DNA of 64,000 bases from CAIKMD01 sp963702925 (GCA_963702925.1 OY969771.1:3782001-3846000), one strand, 5' to 3'; shown: positions 42,221-51,476, numbered from the stretch's first letter. Numbers and translations: made by a program. Notes: generated from the sequence alone by a model not told the origin.

Positions 42221-43057
42221 ATGGCGGCAAATGCGCCCGTGACGTTCAAGGTCGGCGCGCTCGAGGTCAAAACGTTCAGCGACGGAATTTTGAAAACCTC
42301 GCTCGATCTCGTCATCGGCATGGACCGCGCCGAAGCCGAGAGCTTGACCGGCCCGACCGATAACGGCGCGCTGTTCATTCCGGTCAACAACTTCGTGTTC
42401 CAGCGCGGCGCCAGCACCATCATGATCGATGCGGGCGCCGGCAACACGATGCAGCCGACTCTCGGCAAGCTGCCGGCGAATCTGCGCGCCGGCGGCATCG
42501 CTCCGGAATCGATCACGCATATCCTGCTGACCCATATCCATCCCGATCACGCCAATGGCTTGGTCGACGATGACGGCAAGGCACATTACCCCAATGCCGA
42601 GCTGCTGGTGCACGAGACCGAGCTCGATTTCTGGCTCGGCGAAAGCCAGCCGGGCGAGAACGAGAACACCAAGCGTATGCATGCGCGCGCCAGGATCGAC
42701 CTCGCGCCTTATCGCGAGCGCATCCGGCGCATGCGCGACGGCGAGGAATTTCTCGGCTGCGGCGTGATCCTCGCCGCCGGCCATTCGCCCGGCCACACCG
42801 TGTGGCGCATCGATGGCGGCGGCGAAGCATTCATTTCGTGGGGCGACATCGTGCATCTCTCGGCGATTCAGATTTCGCATCCCGAGACGCCGCTGACTTA
42901 CGATCTCGATCCGGATAAAGCCGTGAGCGCACGCAAGCGCGTGCTCGACATGGCGGCGCAAGAGCGGCTGATGGTCGCGGGCGCGCATGTCAACGCGCCC
43001 GGCTTCGGCCATGTGGTGCGGAAAGGCGCGCGCTTCGCTTTCGACGACGCGGGGTGA
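42221..43057 (+). CDS. MBL-fold metallo-hydrolase
   Basis: A 278-residue protein; AGGGAGG precedes the ATG. The zinc motif THIHPDHANGL (HxHxDH, about residues 107-115) is followed by AAGHSPGHTVWRI (third metal His) and WGDIVHLSAI (bridging Asp). The layout, with an N-terminal 'VNNFVFQRGASTIMIDAGAG', matches quorum-quenching-lactonase-like or AttM/PqqB-like hydrolases of broad type. The substrate is not assigned. Confidence 0.87.
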   Translation: MAANAPVTFKVGALEVKTFSDGILKTSLDLVIGMDRAEAESLTGPTDNGALFIPVNNFVFQRGASTIMIDAGAGNTMQPTLGKLPANLRAGGIAPESITHILLTHIHPDHANGLVDDDGKAHYPNAELLVHETELDFWLGESQPGENENTKRMHARARIDLAPYRERIRRMRDGEEFLGCGVILAAGHSPGHTVWRIDGGGEAFISWGDIVHLSAIQISHPETPLTYDLDPDKAVSARKRVLDMAAQERLMVAGAHVNAPGFGHVVRKGARFAFDDAG

Positions 43058-43076
43058 AGAAATCGAGCGCCAACTT

Positions 43077-43147
43077 CACCCCCTCCCGCGCTTCGCTTTG
43101 CGAAGCTTTTCCCTCCCCCCTCGAGGGGGAGGGTTAGGGTGGGGGGC
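43077..43147. repeat. Dispersed palindromic repeat, copy 5
   Basis: Same order as copy 4: CCCTCCCGCGCTTCGCTTTGCGAAGC hairpin region, the palindrome CCCTCCCCCCTCGAGGGGGAGGG, then GTTAGGGTGGGGGGCG. It lies 20 bases after the MBL gene. Confidence 0.75.
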
Positions 43148-43225
43148 GACGCGGGAGCAATCACTCCGCAATGCCAGCGCGGCACCGCCCGCGTGCAAGC
43201 TGGCCGCGCGCAAAGTTGATCGGAA

Positions 43226-43239
43226 TTGATCGACATCAA
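43226..43239 (+). promoter_or_regulatory. FNR/FixK box with well-placed -10
   Basis: TTGATCGACATCAA, perfect TTGAT-N4-ATCAA; a half-like TTGAT lies 11 bases before it. CTATAT at 43264-43269 is centred 34 bases downstream, giving a transcript start near 43274 and a 24-nt leader to the ATG at 43298. Confidence 0.8.
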
Positions 43240-43297
43240 GGGCACGCGGCGCCGCGCGGCGCCCTATATGAATCGGTGGTTCGAAGGAGTTGGTGCC

Positions 43298-43891
43298 ATG
43301 CAAGCAAATCGGCGCGCGGCGACGAGTTTCGCGGTGGTTCTTCCGGCGGTCCTCGTGCTCCAGGCCTGCGCGATCGCGCCGCCGACCGGGCCTTCGGTCG
43401 CGGCGATGCCCGCGCAAGGCAAGAGCTTCGAGCAATTCCGCGCCGATGACGCGGTGTGCCGCCAATTCGCTTCCGGCCAGATCGGCGGCGTCTCGCCCGC
43501 CCAGGCCGCCAATCAATCGGTTGCCGGCAGCGCCGTGGTCGGCACGGTGTTGGGCGCGGCGGCGGGCGCGGCGATCGGCGCCGCCACGGGCAATGCCGGC
43601 GCGGGTGCCGCCATCGGCGCGGGCAGCGGCGCGGTTCTCGGCACTGCCACCGGCCTCAGCGCGGGGCAGTATTCGGCCGGCGAGATGCAGCGGCGTTACG
43701 ATATCGGCTACATCCAATGCATGTCGGCCAAAGGCGAAAGCGTGCCGCAGCTGCCGGCTTATCCTTACGGCTACGCTTATCCGTATAGCTATTACGGACC
43801 CGGCTATTACGGCCCCGCCTATTATCCCAGTTGGTACGATCCGTTTTACGTGCGGTTCGGCTACCGCCACGGTTACTACTACCGTCGCTGA
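43298..43891 (+). CDS. Glycine-zipper outer-membrane lipoprotein
   Basis: A 197-residue protein from the ATG at 43298 (GAAGGAG upstream). Signal FAVVLPAVLVLQAC has a lipobox LQAC. A glycine-zipper domain (VVGTVLGAAAGAAIGAATGNAGAGAAIGAGSGAVLG, about residues 85-120) is followed by RRYDIGYIQCMSAKGESVP, common to the family, and a Tyr/Pro/Gly-rich tail (YPYGYAYPYSYYGPGYYG). Its placement behind a perfect FNR box suggests induction at low oxygen. Confidence 0.85.
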   Translation: MQANRRAATSFAVVLPAVLVLQACAIAPPTGPSVAAMPAQGKSFEQFRADDAVCRQFASGQIGGVSPAQAANQSVAGSAVVGTVLGAAAGAAIGAATGNAGAGAAIGAGSGAVLGTATGLSAGQYSAGEMQRRYDIGYIQCMSAKGESVPQLPAYPYGYAYPYSYYGPGYYGPAYYPSWYDPFYVRFGYRHGYYYRR

Positions 43892-44046
43892 AGGCGAAGC
43901 GGCGGCGGCGAATTGCCGACAAATTTCGCGAAATTGCCGCTGGCGCCGGTCTGCCGCCGCCTGGCCGTTATCGCCGGGTAATTAGGCAAACCATTTCGCA
44001 ATGATTGGGCGTCCAGACTGGCTCCTCGCCTGAGCCAGGGACCGTC

Positions 44047-45702
44047 ATGGACGATTTGCCGCTTCAAGCCGAAACGCATCGCGCCCCCAGCGCGGCCAGC
44101 GTCGCGCCCGTCATGCCGATCGGAAGGGTGAGCGTGGTGTCGGGCTTCGCGCTCACCTGCATTCTTTCCGATACGGCAAGCGCGGCGGGTGCGCAGGGCT
44201 TCACCCAGCTTCAGATCGGCGCGCTGATCAAGATTCCGACGCCGAGCACGGTGGCTTTCGGCTTCGTCAACGGCTTGGCGCTGCGCGAGGGATCGGGCGA
44301 GAAATCGGGCCAGGACCATGCCGTGTGCGAGGTCGAGCTGCTGGGCGAGCTGATCGCGCGGCCGGGCGCAAGGCCGATGTTCTCGCGCGGCATCTCGGTC
44401 TACCCGACCCTGGGCGCGCCGCTTTATGCCGCCGATAGCGACGATCTCGCCTGTATCTACGACAAGCCCAATAGCTGGACCCTCGCGGTCGGCACTTTGC
44501 ACCAGGATCCGAGCCGCACCGCCTATCTCATCTCGCAAGAGCTGCTGTCGAAGCATTCGGCAATTCTCGGCACCACCGGCGCCGGCAAATCCTGCGCTTT
44601 GGTGCTGATCGTGCGCTCTTTGCTCCAGGCGCATCCCAACGGGCATGTCGTGCTGCTCGATCCGCATGGCGAATACGCGCCGGCCTTTCCCGGGCTGTGC
44701 GAGCGCATCACGCCGCAAAATCTCCATCTGCCTTACTGGATGCTGAGCTTCGACGAGATCGTCGAGACTCTGTGCAGCAAGGACGAGATTTCGCGCAGCC
44801 GCGAAGCCTATATCCTCAAGGACGCGATCATCGCGGCCAAGCGCGAGGCGCTTGGGCCCAAGGCGATCGACGTGCATCTGACGGTCGACACGCCGGTGCC
44901 TTATCCGATCGCCGCCGTCATCCACCGCATCGCCGACGCGATGGGCAAGCTCGACAAGCCCGACAACAGCCTGCCTTTCCTGCGTCTGCTCACGACCATC
45001 GACAATCTGCGCAACGACAAGCGCTACGCCTTTCTTTTCGGCAGCTTCTCGGTGCGCGACAACATGGTCGACATCTTGTCGCGCATCCTGCGCATCCCGG
45101 TGGCCGGTAAGCCGATCACGATCTTCGACCTTTCCGCCGTGCCGTCCGAGATCGTCGACGTGGTGGTGTCGCTGGTGTGCCGGCTGATCTTCGACTTCGC
45201 GCTGTGGAGCGACCGCAACGAGGCGATCCCGACCTTGCTGGTTTGCGACGAGGCGCATCGCTACATCCCCGGCGACGAAAGCCTGGGCTTCGAGCCGACA
45301 CGGCGCTCGATCGCGCGCATCGCCAAGGAAGGACGCAAATACGGCGTCTCGCTGTGCCTGGTGACGCAGCGCCCGTCCGAAATCTCCGAGCCGATCCTGT
45401 CGCAATGCAGCACCGTCTTCGCGTTGCGCATGAGCAACGAGAAGGATCAGAACTTCGTGCGCCGCACCCTGCCGGAAAGCGCGGGCGGGCTGCTCAACAC
45501 TTTGCCGGCGCTGCGCCAGCAGGAAGCGATCGTGGTGGGCGAAGGCGTCGCCCATCCGATGCATATCCGCTTCAACGATCTCGATCCGCAATATCGCCCC
45601 AAGGGCGATGCGACCAATTTCCCGCGCGCCTGGGAAAACGATTTGAAAGGCGTCGAGTATCTGCGCGACGTGGTCGATCGCTGGCGCCGCCAGACGCGGT
45701 AG
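44047..45702 (+). CDS. HerA-like ATPase (DUF87)
   Basis: A 551-residue protein from the ATG at 44047. N-terminal HAS-barrel-like region, then Walker A LGTTGAGKSCALV (about 177-189), Walker B LLVCDEAHRYIP (about 398-409), an Arg-finger region RRSIARIAKEGRKYGVSLCLVTQRPSEIS and SQCSTVFALRMSNEKDQNFV. HerA-type motors are hexameric DNA translocases, usually paired with NurA for end resection or with nucleases in defence. No NurA-like gene is adjacent, so the partner is unknown. Confidence 0.87.
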   Translation: MDDLPLQAETHRAPSAASVAPVMPIGRVSVVSGFALTCILSDTASAAGAQGFTQLQIGALIKIPTPSTVAFGFVNGLALREGSGEKSGQDHAVCEVELLGELIARPGARPMFSRGISVYPTLGAPLYAADSDDLACIYDKPNSWTLAVGTLHQDPSRTAYLISQELLSKHSAILGTTGAGKSCALVLIVRSLLQAHPNGHVVLLDPHGEYAPAFPGLCERITPQNLHLPYWMLSFDEIVETLCSKDEISRSREAYILKDAIIAAKREALGPKAIDVHLTVDTPVPYPIAAVIHRIADAMGKLDKPDNSLPFLRLLTTIDNLRNDKRYAFLFGSFSVRDNMVDILSRILRIPVAGKPITIFDLSAVPSEIVDVVVSLVCRLIFDFALWSDRNEAIPTLLVCDEAHRYIPGDESLGFEPTRRSIARIAKEGRKYGVSLCLVTQRPSEISEPILSQCSTVFALRMSNEKDQNFVRRTLPESAGGLLNTLPALRQQEAIVVGEGVAHPMHIRFNDLDPQYRPKGDATNFPRAWENDLKGVEYLRDVVDRWRRQTR

Positions 45703-45716
45703 AACGAAACGCCGTT

Positions 45717-46547
45717 CTAAAACGGCCGCGCGAATTTGATCGTCATCACGCTGCTATCCTGGATCGGCGTATCGGGCGCGGTGCTGCGCTCATAAGCGAA
45801 GTCGGCGCCGATCGAGCCGAGCGAGAGGCTGTGCGCGTAGCCGAAGGTCGCGCGCATGGTCTGGGTTTCCGCTCCGCTCATCGTGCTCGTCACATTGTCA
45901 TGCGCGAGGCGCAGATTGACCTGGTGGTCGCCGGTCCAGCCCGGCACGACGAAGTGGCGCGAGGCATTGGCGGCGACATCGAAAGTCCGCGCCGCGACCA
46001 GCGGATCGAAGACGCCGCTGAGCGCGACGCCGGCGTCGAAGCGTAAGCCCCAAGCGGCAAAGGATTGCGGACTGGCCGAGAAGATCGCGCGCTCGGCAAC
46101 CGGCGGCGTTCCGCCGAGCAGCGGTTGTCCGGTCACTTGCGCCTCGCCATGCACGACCCAGCCGGCGAAGGGGCCGAGATCGAGGAGATGGGAGAAGCTG
46201 GCGAGGGCGCGCATCAGCCCGAAGCTTTGCTGATCGCCGCCGACCACGCCCAGGCTCACCGCGACATCGCTGCGCGTGAGACGCAGCAGATCGCGGCTCG
46301 CGGGAACGGTGAGCGTGGCGCAAAGCGGGCGGTCGAGGACCGGGGCGGCGGATTTTCCCGGTACGCTCGCCGGATCCGCTTGGGCGCAGCCAATGGCGAC
46401 CGGGCGCGTCGAAGAAGACGGAGATTGCGGCGACAGGTCGAGGCTTGAGTCGGGAAGGAGGTCCGCGGCGAAGGCAAGCTCGGCGCCGATGCTGCACAGC
46501 ACGATGACGACGCCGATCCACGCAACCCAGGATAAAACCCGCGCCAT
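45717..46547 (-). CDS. Exported beta-rich protein, probably outer membrane
   Basis: A 276-residue protein from the ATG at 46547 (the frame continues to 46607). Signal VLSWVAWIGVVIVLCSIGAELAFAA. The mature part has alternating, strand-like patterns (AEAQVTGQ-like GEAQVTGQPLLGG, DHQVNLRLAHDNVTS, QTMRATFGYAHSLSLGSIGADFAYERS) and ends in Phe (TIKFARPF), a beta-barrel assembly signal. It may be a small barrel; no family recognised. It converges with the HerA gene with a 14-bp gap. Confidence 0.6.
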   Translation of the reverse strand: MARVLSWVAWIGVVIVLCSIGAELAFAADLLPDSSLDLSPQSPSSSTRPVAIGCAQADPASVPGKSAAPVLDRPLCATLTVPASRDLLRLTRSDVAVSLGVVGGDQQSFGLMRALASFSHLLDLGPFAGWVVHGEAQVTGQPLLGGTPPVAERAIFSASPQSFAAWGLRFDAGVALSGVFDPLVAARTFDVAANASRHFVVPGWTGDHQVNLRLAHDNVTSTMSGAETQTMRATFGYAHSLSLGSIGADFAYERSTAPDTPIQDSSVMTIKFARPF

Positions 46548-46799
46548 ACGCAGCCCGCGCTGCACATCCCACCGAAGCTTTTCGCGCCGAGCAGCCGCCA
46601 CTGTCACCTCCGTTCGCGGAATAAAGGTGCAGCGCCAACCGTTAAAGGTGCTTTGTCTGGGAATCTGTTTTCGCAGCCTGAAGCCTCGATGGTTAATAAA
46701 CCGTTAGAGGTCGACTGGCCACAAAGAAATCACAACGAAGCGTGGCGGACGGCTCACCCGCTGCATTTGTCACAGCGCAGTCCGGTCCGCGGCGGCGGT

Positions 46800-47774
46800 T
46801 CAGCGCTTTGGCAGGAACGCCTCGGTGTAAAGCTGCTTCATGTCGGGCGGCGCATCGAGCAGCTTCAGATCGGCGAAGGAGCGTTCGAGATTGGCGAGCA
46901 ATTCGGCGTCGAACTTGCCGTCCTTGCTGTACATGCCGATGGTCAGATCATATTCCTTCGCCTGCACGTTTTCGGAAAAGCCGGTCATGCCGCTGGCGAT
47001 CTTGATCGTCTCGGCCCGGTTCTTGCGCATGAAATCGACCGTCTCGAACCAGCCGGCGAGAAAGCGGCGAATGGCGTCGGGATTGCTCGCGATCAGCGCC
47101 TTCGAGGCATAGATCGTGCCCGAGCTGATGTTGCCGACATAATCCGAAGCCGGGATCAGCAGCCGGCCTTCCTTCTGCTCCTCCATCGCGAAGATCAGCG
47201 AGGTCGCCGCCACGGTCGCATCGACCACCTGGGTGCGGAAGGCGGCGATGATGCCCGACGGCTCGCCGCCGATCGCGACCGTGGTGACGCCGTCCGGACC
47301 CCAGCCGCGCGTGCGCGCCAATTCGCGCGCCAGCCAATAGGTGAGGGAGCCGATGGTCGAGACGCCGATCTTCGCGCCTTTCAACTCGGCAGGCGAGCGC
47401 ACTTTGGAATCCACGGGCACGGCGATGCCGATGAAAGGCACCGGCCCGGTCGCGTTGCAGATCGCCAGCTCGGGCGAGCCTTTGGCCAAAAGCGCGAATT
47501 CCGGTCCCGCGCCGACGCCAATATCGATGCTGCCCGCGGCGGTCGCCTGATGCAGCTTGGCGCCGCCGGCGAAATTGGCGATCTCGACCCCGAGCCCGTG
47601 CTTGGCAAAGATGCCGGTCTTCACGCCGACATCGACCGGCAGCATCGGCGACGAGGTCGGCGAGGCCTTGCCGACGCGTAGCTTGTCCGCGGCGAGGCTC
47701 GAGCCGGCGCAGGCGATGAGAAGGGCAAAGGCGAAGACGGCAAGCGCGACGCCGCGCGACACGGATTTCGTCAT
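46800..47774 (-). CDS. ABC transporter substrate-binding protein (NMT1/TauA type)
   Basis: A 324-residue protein; signal VALAVFAFALLIACAGSSLAA. Core blocks PVDVGVKTGIFAKHGLGVEI, IDIGVGAGPEFALLAKGS, LKGAKIGVSTIGSLTYWLARELARTRGWGPDGV and AIRRFLAGWFETVDFMRKN. Clear paralog of the protein at 9173-10141. It too is an orphan with no adjacent permease or ATPase. GGAGG precedes the ATG. The ligand is unknown. Confidence 0.87.
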   Translation of the reverse strand: MTKSVSRGVALAVFAFALLIACAGSSLAADKLRVGKASPTSSPMLPVDVGVKTGIFAKHGLGVEIANFAGGAKLHQATAAGSIDIGVGAGPEFALLAKGSPELAICNATGPVPFIGIAVPVDSKVRSPAELKGAKIGVSTIGSLTYWLARELARTRGWGPDGVTTVAIGGEPSGIIAAFRTQVVDATVAATSLIFAMEEQKEGRLLIPASDYVGNISSGTIYASKALIASNPDAIRRFLAGWFETVDFMRKNRAETIKIASGMTGFSENVQAKEYDLTIGMYSKDGKFDAELLANLERSFADLKLLDAPPDMKQLYTEAFLPKR

Positions 47775-47953
47775 GGCTTCCTCCCGAAAGCGCGATCGCG
47801 CGAAGGCGCCGCGCCGTCATTTTTCTCGGTCAAGATAGCATAATGCCGCTGCGGCGCCGTGGCCAGTTTCGGGATCGCAGCGCGCGGCGAAGCCTCCCAT
47901 CGCATCGGCGCTGGGACGCCAAACGCTGCGGCTTCCGAGTCATCGCCGCGATT

Positions 47954-47967
47954 TTGATCCAGATCAA
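47954..47967. promoter_or_regulatory. FNR/FixK box (perfect palindrome)
   Basis: TTGATCCAGATCAA, exact consensus, between the substrate-binding gene (start 47774, minus) and the OmpA-like lipoprotein gene (start 48119, plus). A weak -10 (CATCTT, 47991-47996) at the right distance slightly favours the plus-strand gene. Confidence 0.7.
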
Positions 47968-48118
47968 GTCGTCTGCACATGCATCGTGCGCATCTTGTTG
48001 TTGGCGCGGACCTTGTCAGTGTTTGGTCAGTATGTCCGCCCCATACAGCAAACGTCACAGAAAAAGTTGCTCCTGCCGCTCGGCGGCAGGAAAGCGAATC
48101 CACTCGAGGAGAGCTCCC

Positions 48119-49120
48119 ATGGACTCATCGACAAAACATCCACGATTCAAAATCATCGGTTGCAGCGTCATGCTGGCCGGCGCGCTCGCGCTGGCCGGCT
48201 GTACCGGATACGAGGAAGCCCATCCCGGCAATGCCGCGACGCAAGGCAAAAACCTCGACGCGGCGAAGGCCACGGCGTTGACCACGACGCATGACTTCAA
48301 CGGCAGCCTGGCCCGCGATTATGCCGCCGTCGCCAACCGCCGGGCGACTAATCAGGATTGGACGGATTCCGACTACTTCGCGCGCAAGAGCCTCGCCGCC
48401 GCCAGCGGCGAAACCGTTGCGCCGGAGCACGCCGTGAATCCCGACAATCCGCCCACGCTCGGCCCGTCGGAAGTCTCGGCCGCGGCCGCGCCCTCGGTCG
48501 AACCGCATCTCTGGCTGATTCCTGGTGCCGCCGACCCGAATATGGGCGAGCCGGTGGTCATGAATGACGCACGCGCCCATCTCGTCTCGGCGCTTGATAA
48601 CGGCGGTCGCACGCGTTTCCCGACTCTCGCCGCACGCACCCAGGCGCTTTACGATTGCTGGCTTGAGCGCAGCGAGCATAACGGCGCCACGTCGTTCAAC
48701 GGCCAGTGCCGCCAAGGCTTCGTGCGCGATTTCACCGATCTCAACGTGCTCTTGAACCCGCCCGGCCAACGCAACACCTATTTCGGCTATAACAGCGCAG
48801 AGCTGACACCGGCGGCGCAACAAGAGATCAAGCAAGCGGCGGCGTTGATCAAGGACGGAACGGCGCGCTTGAAGATCGTCGGCAAGGCGGATCGCAGCGG
48901 ATCGGACGCTTATAACATGAAGCTGTCCGAACGCCGTACCGACGCCGTCCGCGACGCGTTCATCGCGAACGGGATCGCCGCCAATCGCATCGACATCCAA
49001 TGGACCGGCGAGCAACAGCTTCCGGTCGCAACCAAAGACGGCGTGCGCGAGGACAAAAATCGCGTCGTCGAGATCGGCACCGTCATGCCGACCTCGCAAG
49101 TCGCCGAATTGCCTGAGTAA
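48119..49120 (+). CDS. OmpA-family peptidoglycan-associated lipoprotein
   Basis: A 333-residue protein; GAGGAG precedes the ATG. Signal GCSVMLAGALALAGC with lipobox LAGC. A long linker region is followed by the OmpA_C domain: NTYFGYNSAELTPAAQQEIKQAAALI, KIVGKADRSGSDAYNMKLSERRTDAVRDAFIANGI (about residues 220-300), with the diaminopimelate-contacting Asp/Arg positions present. It should tether the outer membrane to peptidoglycan. It is probably under FNR control from 47954. Confidence 0.87.
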   Translation: MDSSTKHPRFKIIGCSVMLAGALALAGCTGYEEAHPGNAATQGKNLDAAKATALTTTHDFNGSLARDYAAVANRRATNQDWTDSDYFARKSLAAASGETVAPEHAVNPDNPPTLGPSEVSAAAAPSVEPHLWLIPGAADPNMGEPVVMNDARAHLVSALDNGGRTRFPTLAARTQALYDCWLERSEHNGATSFNGQCRQGFVRDFTDLNVLLNPPGQRNTYFGYNSAELTPAAQQEIKQAAALIKDGTARLKIVGKADRSGSDAYNMKLSERRTDAVRDAFIANGIAANRIDIQWTGEQQLPVATKDGVREDKNRVVEIGTVMPTSQVAELPE

Positions 49121-49148
49121 TTTTCCGGCAGACGCGATGTCGGCTATG

Positions 49149-49194
49149 GGGCGCGAATTTCTTGCCGCGGCAAGGGGTTCGCGCCCTTTTCTTA
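49149..49194. terminator. Bidirectional-type terminator
   Basis: Outer stem GGGCGCGAA (49149-49157)/TTCGCGCCC (49178-49186) with an inner hairpin CTTGCC-gc-GGCAAG, followed by TTTTCTT. It separates the convergent OmpA-like and molybdenum hydroxylase genes. Confidence 0.8.
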
Positions 49195-51474
49195 TGCTTT
49201 TAGCGCGCGCGTGTCGATCGGCAGGCTGCGGATGCGCTTGCCGGTCGCGGCGAAGATCGCATTGCACAGCGCCGGAATAACCGGCGGCAAGGCCGGCTCG
49301 CCAAGCCCGGTCGGCTGATGGTCGGTGGCGAGGAAATGCACCTCGACCGGCGGCACCTGATTCATGCGCAACGGCTTCACCGTGTCGAAATTGGCTTGGA
49401 CCACGCGGCCGCGCTCGATGGTGATCGCCTGGCCCAGCGCTGCGCCCAGCCCGTCGAGCGCAGCACCCTGCGCCTGATTCATGGCGCCGCTCGGATTGAT
49501 GATCTGGCTGCCGACATCGGCGACGATCCAAACGTGATCGAGCTTGATCTCGCCCGATGGCGCGACCGTCGTCTGCACCACTTCGGCGAAATAGCCGAGA
49601 TGGCTGAAATAGAAGGCGACGCCTTTGCCAGTACGCTTGGGCAAGCTGCGGCGTTGCGACCAGTTGGAAACCTGCGCGACACGGGTCAACACGTCGCGCA
49701 TGCGGCCGGTGTCGAAATCGCGCAACGCATTGGGCTTGCCGCTGGAATTGACCAGCACGCGCTTCTCGCCCAAAAGCGCCAAGCGAAATTCCACCGGGTC
49801 CTTGCCGGCCCGATGCGCCAGCTCGTCGATGAAGGACTGGAACACGAAGCCCAGCGCGTTGGAGCGCGGCGCGCGCAACGGTCCGGTCGGCACGCCCAGC
49901 TCCATCACCGACTGGCCGTATTCGAGATGCGGCACAAGAAGCGCCGGGAATTCATTGGCGTCCATCGCCGCGGAATCGGCAAGCTTGCCGCCTTGGCCGA
50001 AGGTCACGAAGTGATCGCTGAAGGCGACGAGCTTGCCTTCTTTGTCGAGCCCACCTTTGAAGAAATGAAACCCTGCCGGGCGATAGAAATCGTGCTGAAT
50101 ATCGTCCTGGCGGTTCCATAGCAGCTTCACCGGCGCGCCGACCTGTTTCGAAATCCACGCCGCTTCGGCCATGAAGTCGCTGCGCAGCCGCCGGCCGAAG
50201 CCGCCGCCGACCCGCGTCATGTTGACCGTGACCTCGCTTGCGGCGATGCCCAAGCTTGCCGCCACGAGCCGCGCGCCGGAGCCGGGATCCTGCGTTGGCG
50301 CCCAGAGCACGACCTTGCCGTCCTTGACCTGTGCGGTGCAATTCTGCGGCTCGAGATCGATATGGGCGAGGAAGGGATAGGAATAGGCCGCATCGACGAC
50401 ATGCGCCGCGCCTTTCAGCGCCGTGGCCAGATCGCCATCGCGCCGGAGATAGGAGGCCGGCGTTCCTTGGGCGAGCTTGGCGGCGTTCTCCGCAAAGCCC
50501 GCGCTGCTTTGCGCCGCGGTCGGGCCTTCGTTCCAGGTGATTTCAAGCTTCTCGCGTGCCTTGCTTGCCGCCCACCAGCTTTTGGCGACGATCGCGACGC
50601 CGTCATGGAGCCCTTGCGGATCGTTGTTCGGATTCGCCTCGCTTGCCCTGACGACGAACGCGTCATGCACGCCCGGCAGCGCCTTCACCGCAGCGACATT
50701 GGCGTTGGTCACCTTGCCGCCGAAGACCGGACATTTCTGGAACACGGCATAGAGCATGCCGGGCACGGCGACGTCGATGCCGAACAGCGGCTCGCCGGTG
50801 ACGATCTTCGGATTGTCGACCCCGGGCAGCGACTGGCCGATGATCGTGAAGCTCTTGGGATCCTTCAGCGTTACGCTTGCCAGATCCGGCACCGGCAAGG
50901 TCGCGGCCTTTTCCGCCAATGCGCCATAGGCGAGCGAGCGGCCGCTCTTGTCGTGATAAACGATTCCCGCCGCCGCGCGGCATTCCGCCGGCGCGACGTT
51001 CCAACTTTGCGCCGCCGCCGCGACCAGCATCTGCCGTCCGGCCGCGCCGACGCGGCGCAACGGATCGTAATTGAGCGGCGTCGCCATGCTGCCGCCGGCG
51101 AATTGCTGGCCAAACTTGGCGGCGTCGAGCGGCGCTTGCTCGATGCGCACATTCTTCCACGCGACGTCGAGCTCTTCGGCGATCACCATCGGCAGCATCG
51201 TCTTGATGCCTTGGCCGATCTCGGGATTCTTCGACAGGATGGTGACGATGCCGTCGGGTGCGATGCGGATATAAGCGTTGAGCGATGCGGCGCTATCCGC
51301 GGGCGCTTCCGGCGACTCCGCCAACGCGACGCGCGCGAAGGACGGCAGCACTGCCTGCAGCAACAACCCGCCGCCCGCCGCGGCGCTCGCCTTGAGAAAA
51401 GTCCGGCGCGAGGCGACGGAAGAGCGCGCGGCGAATGACGGGGCTTCGGCGCGTTTCGCGGTCATGAGGGTCAT
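49192..51474 (-). CDS. Molybdopterin-binding large subunit, IorB-like aldehyde/isoquinoline oxidoreductase
   Basis: A 760-residue protein from the ATG at 51474, 8 bases after GGAG. Tat signal SRRTFLKASAAAGGGLLLQAVLPSFARVALA. The xanthine-oxidase-family molybdenum-site blocks are in IorB order: NPEIGQGIKTMLPMVIAEEL, VTGEPLFGIDVAVPGMLYA, TRVGGGFGRRLRSDFMAEAA and LGEPALPPVIPALCNAIFAATGKR. Members oxidise N-heterocycles or aldehydes in the periplasm using electrons passed to the 2Fe-2S subunit. The stop of the small subunit overlaps its upstream edge. The substrate is not assigned. Confidence 0.88.
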   Translation of the reverse strand: MTLMTAKRAEAPSFAARSSVASRRTFLKASAAAGGGLLLQAVLPSFARVALAESPEAPADSAASLNAYIRIAPDGIVTILSKNPEIGQGIKTMLPMVIAEELDVAWKNVRIEQAPLDAAKFGQQFAGGSMATPLNYDPLRRVGAAGRQMLVAAAAQSWNVAPAECRAAAGIVYHDKSGRSLAYGALAEKAATLPVPDLASVTLKDPKSFTIIGQSLPGVDNPKIVTGEPLFGIDVAVPGMLYAVFQKCPVFGGKVTNANVAAVKALPGVHDAFVVRASEANPNNDPQGLHDGVAIVAKSWWAASKAREKLEITWNEGPTAAQSSAGFAENAAKLAQGTPASYLRRDGDLATALKGAAHVVDAAYSYPFLAHIDLEPQNCTAQVKDGKVVLWAPTQDPGSGARLVAASLGIAASEVTVNMTRVGGGFGRRLRSDFMAEAAWISKQVGAPVKLLWNRQDDIQHDFYRPAGFHFFKGGLDKEGKLVAFSDHFVTFGQGGKLADSAAMDANEFPALLVPHLEYGQSVMELGVPTGPLRAPRSNALGFVFQSFIDELAHRAGKDPVEFRLALLGEKRVLVNSSGKPNALRDFDTGRMRDVLTRVAQVSNWSQRRSLPKRTGKGVAFYFSHLGYFAEVVQTTVAPSGEIKLDHVWIVADVGSQIINPSGAMNQAQGAALDGLGAALGQAITIERGRVVQANFDTVKPLRMNQVPPVEVHFLATDHQPTGLGEPALPPVIPALCNAIFAATGKRIRSLPIDTRALKA

Positions 51475-51476
51475 GA

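Noticed and set aside
43879..45591. 570-codon minus-strand frame opposite the HerA-like gene
   Set aside because: Shadow ORF; the plus strand has Walker motifs and normal codon use.
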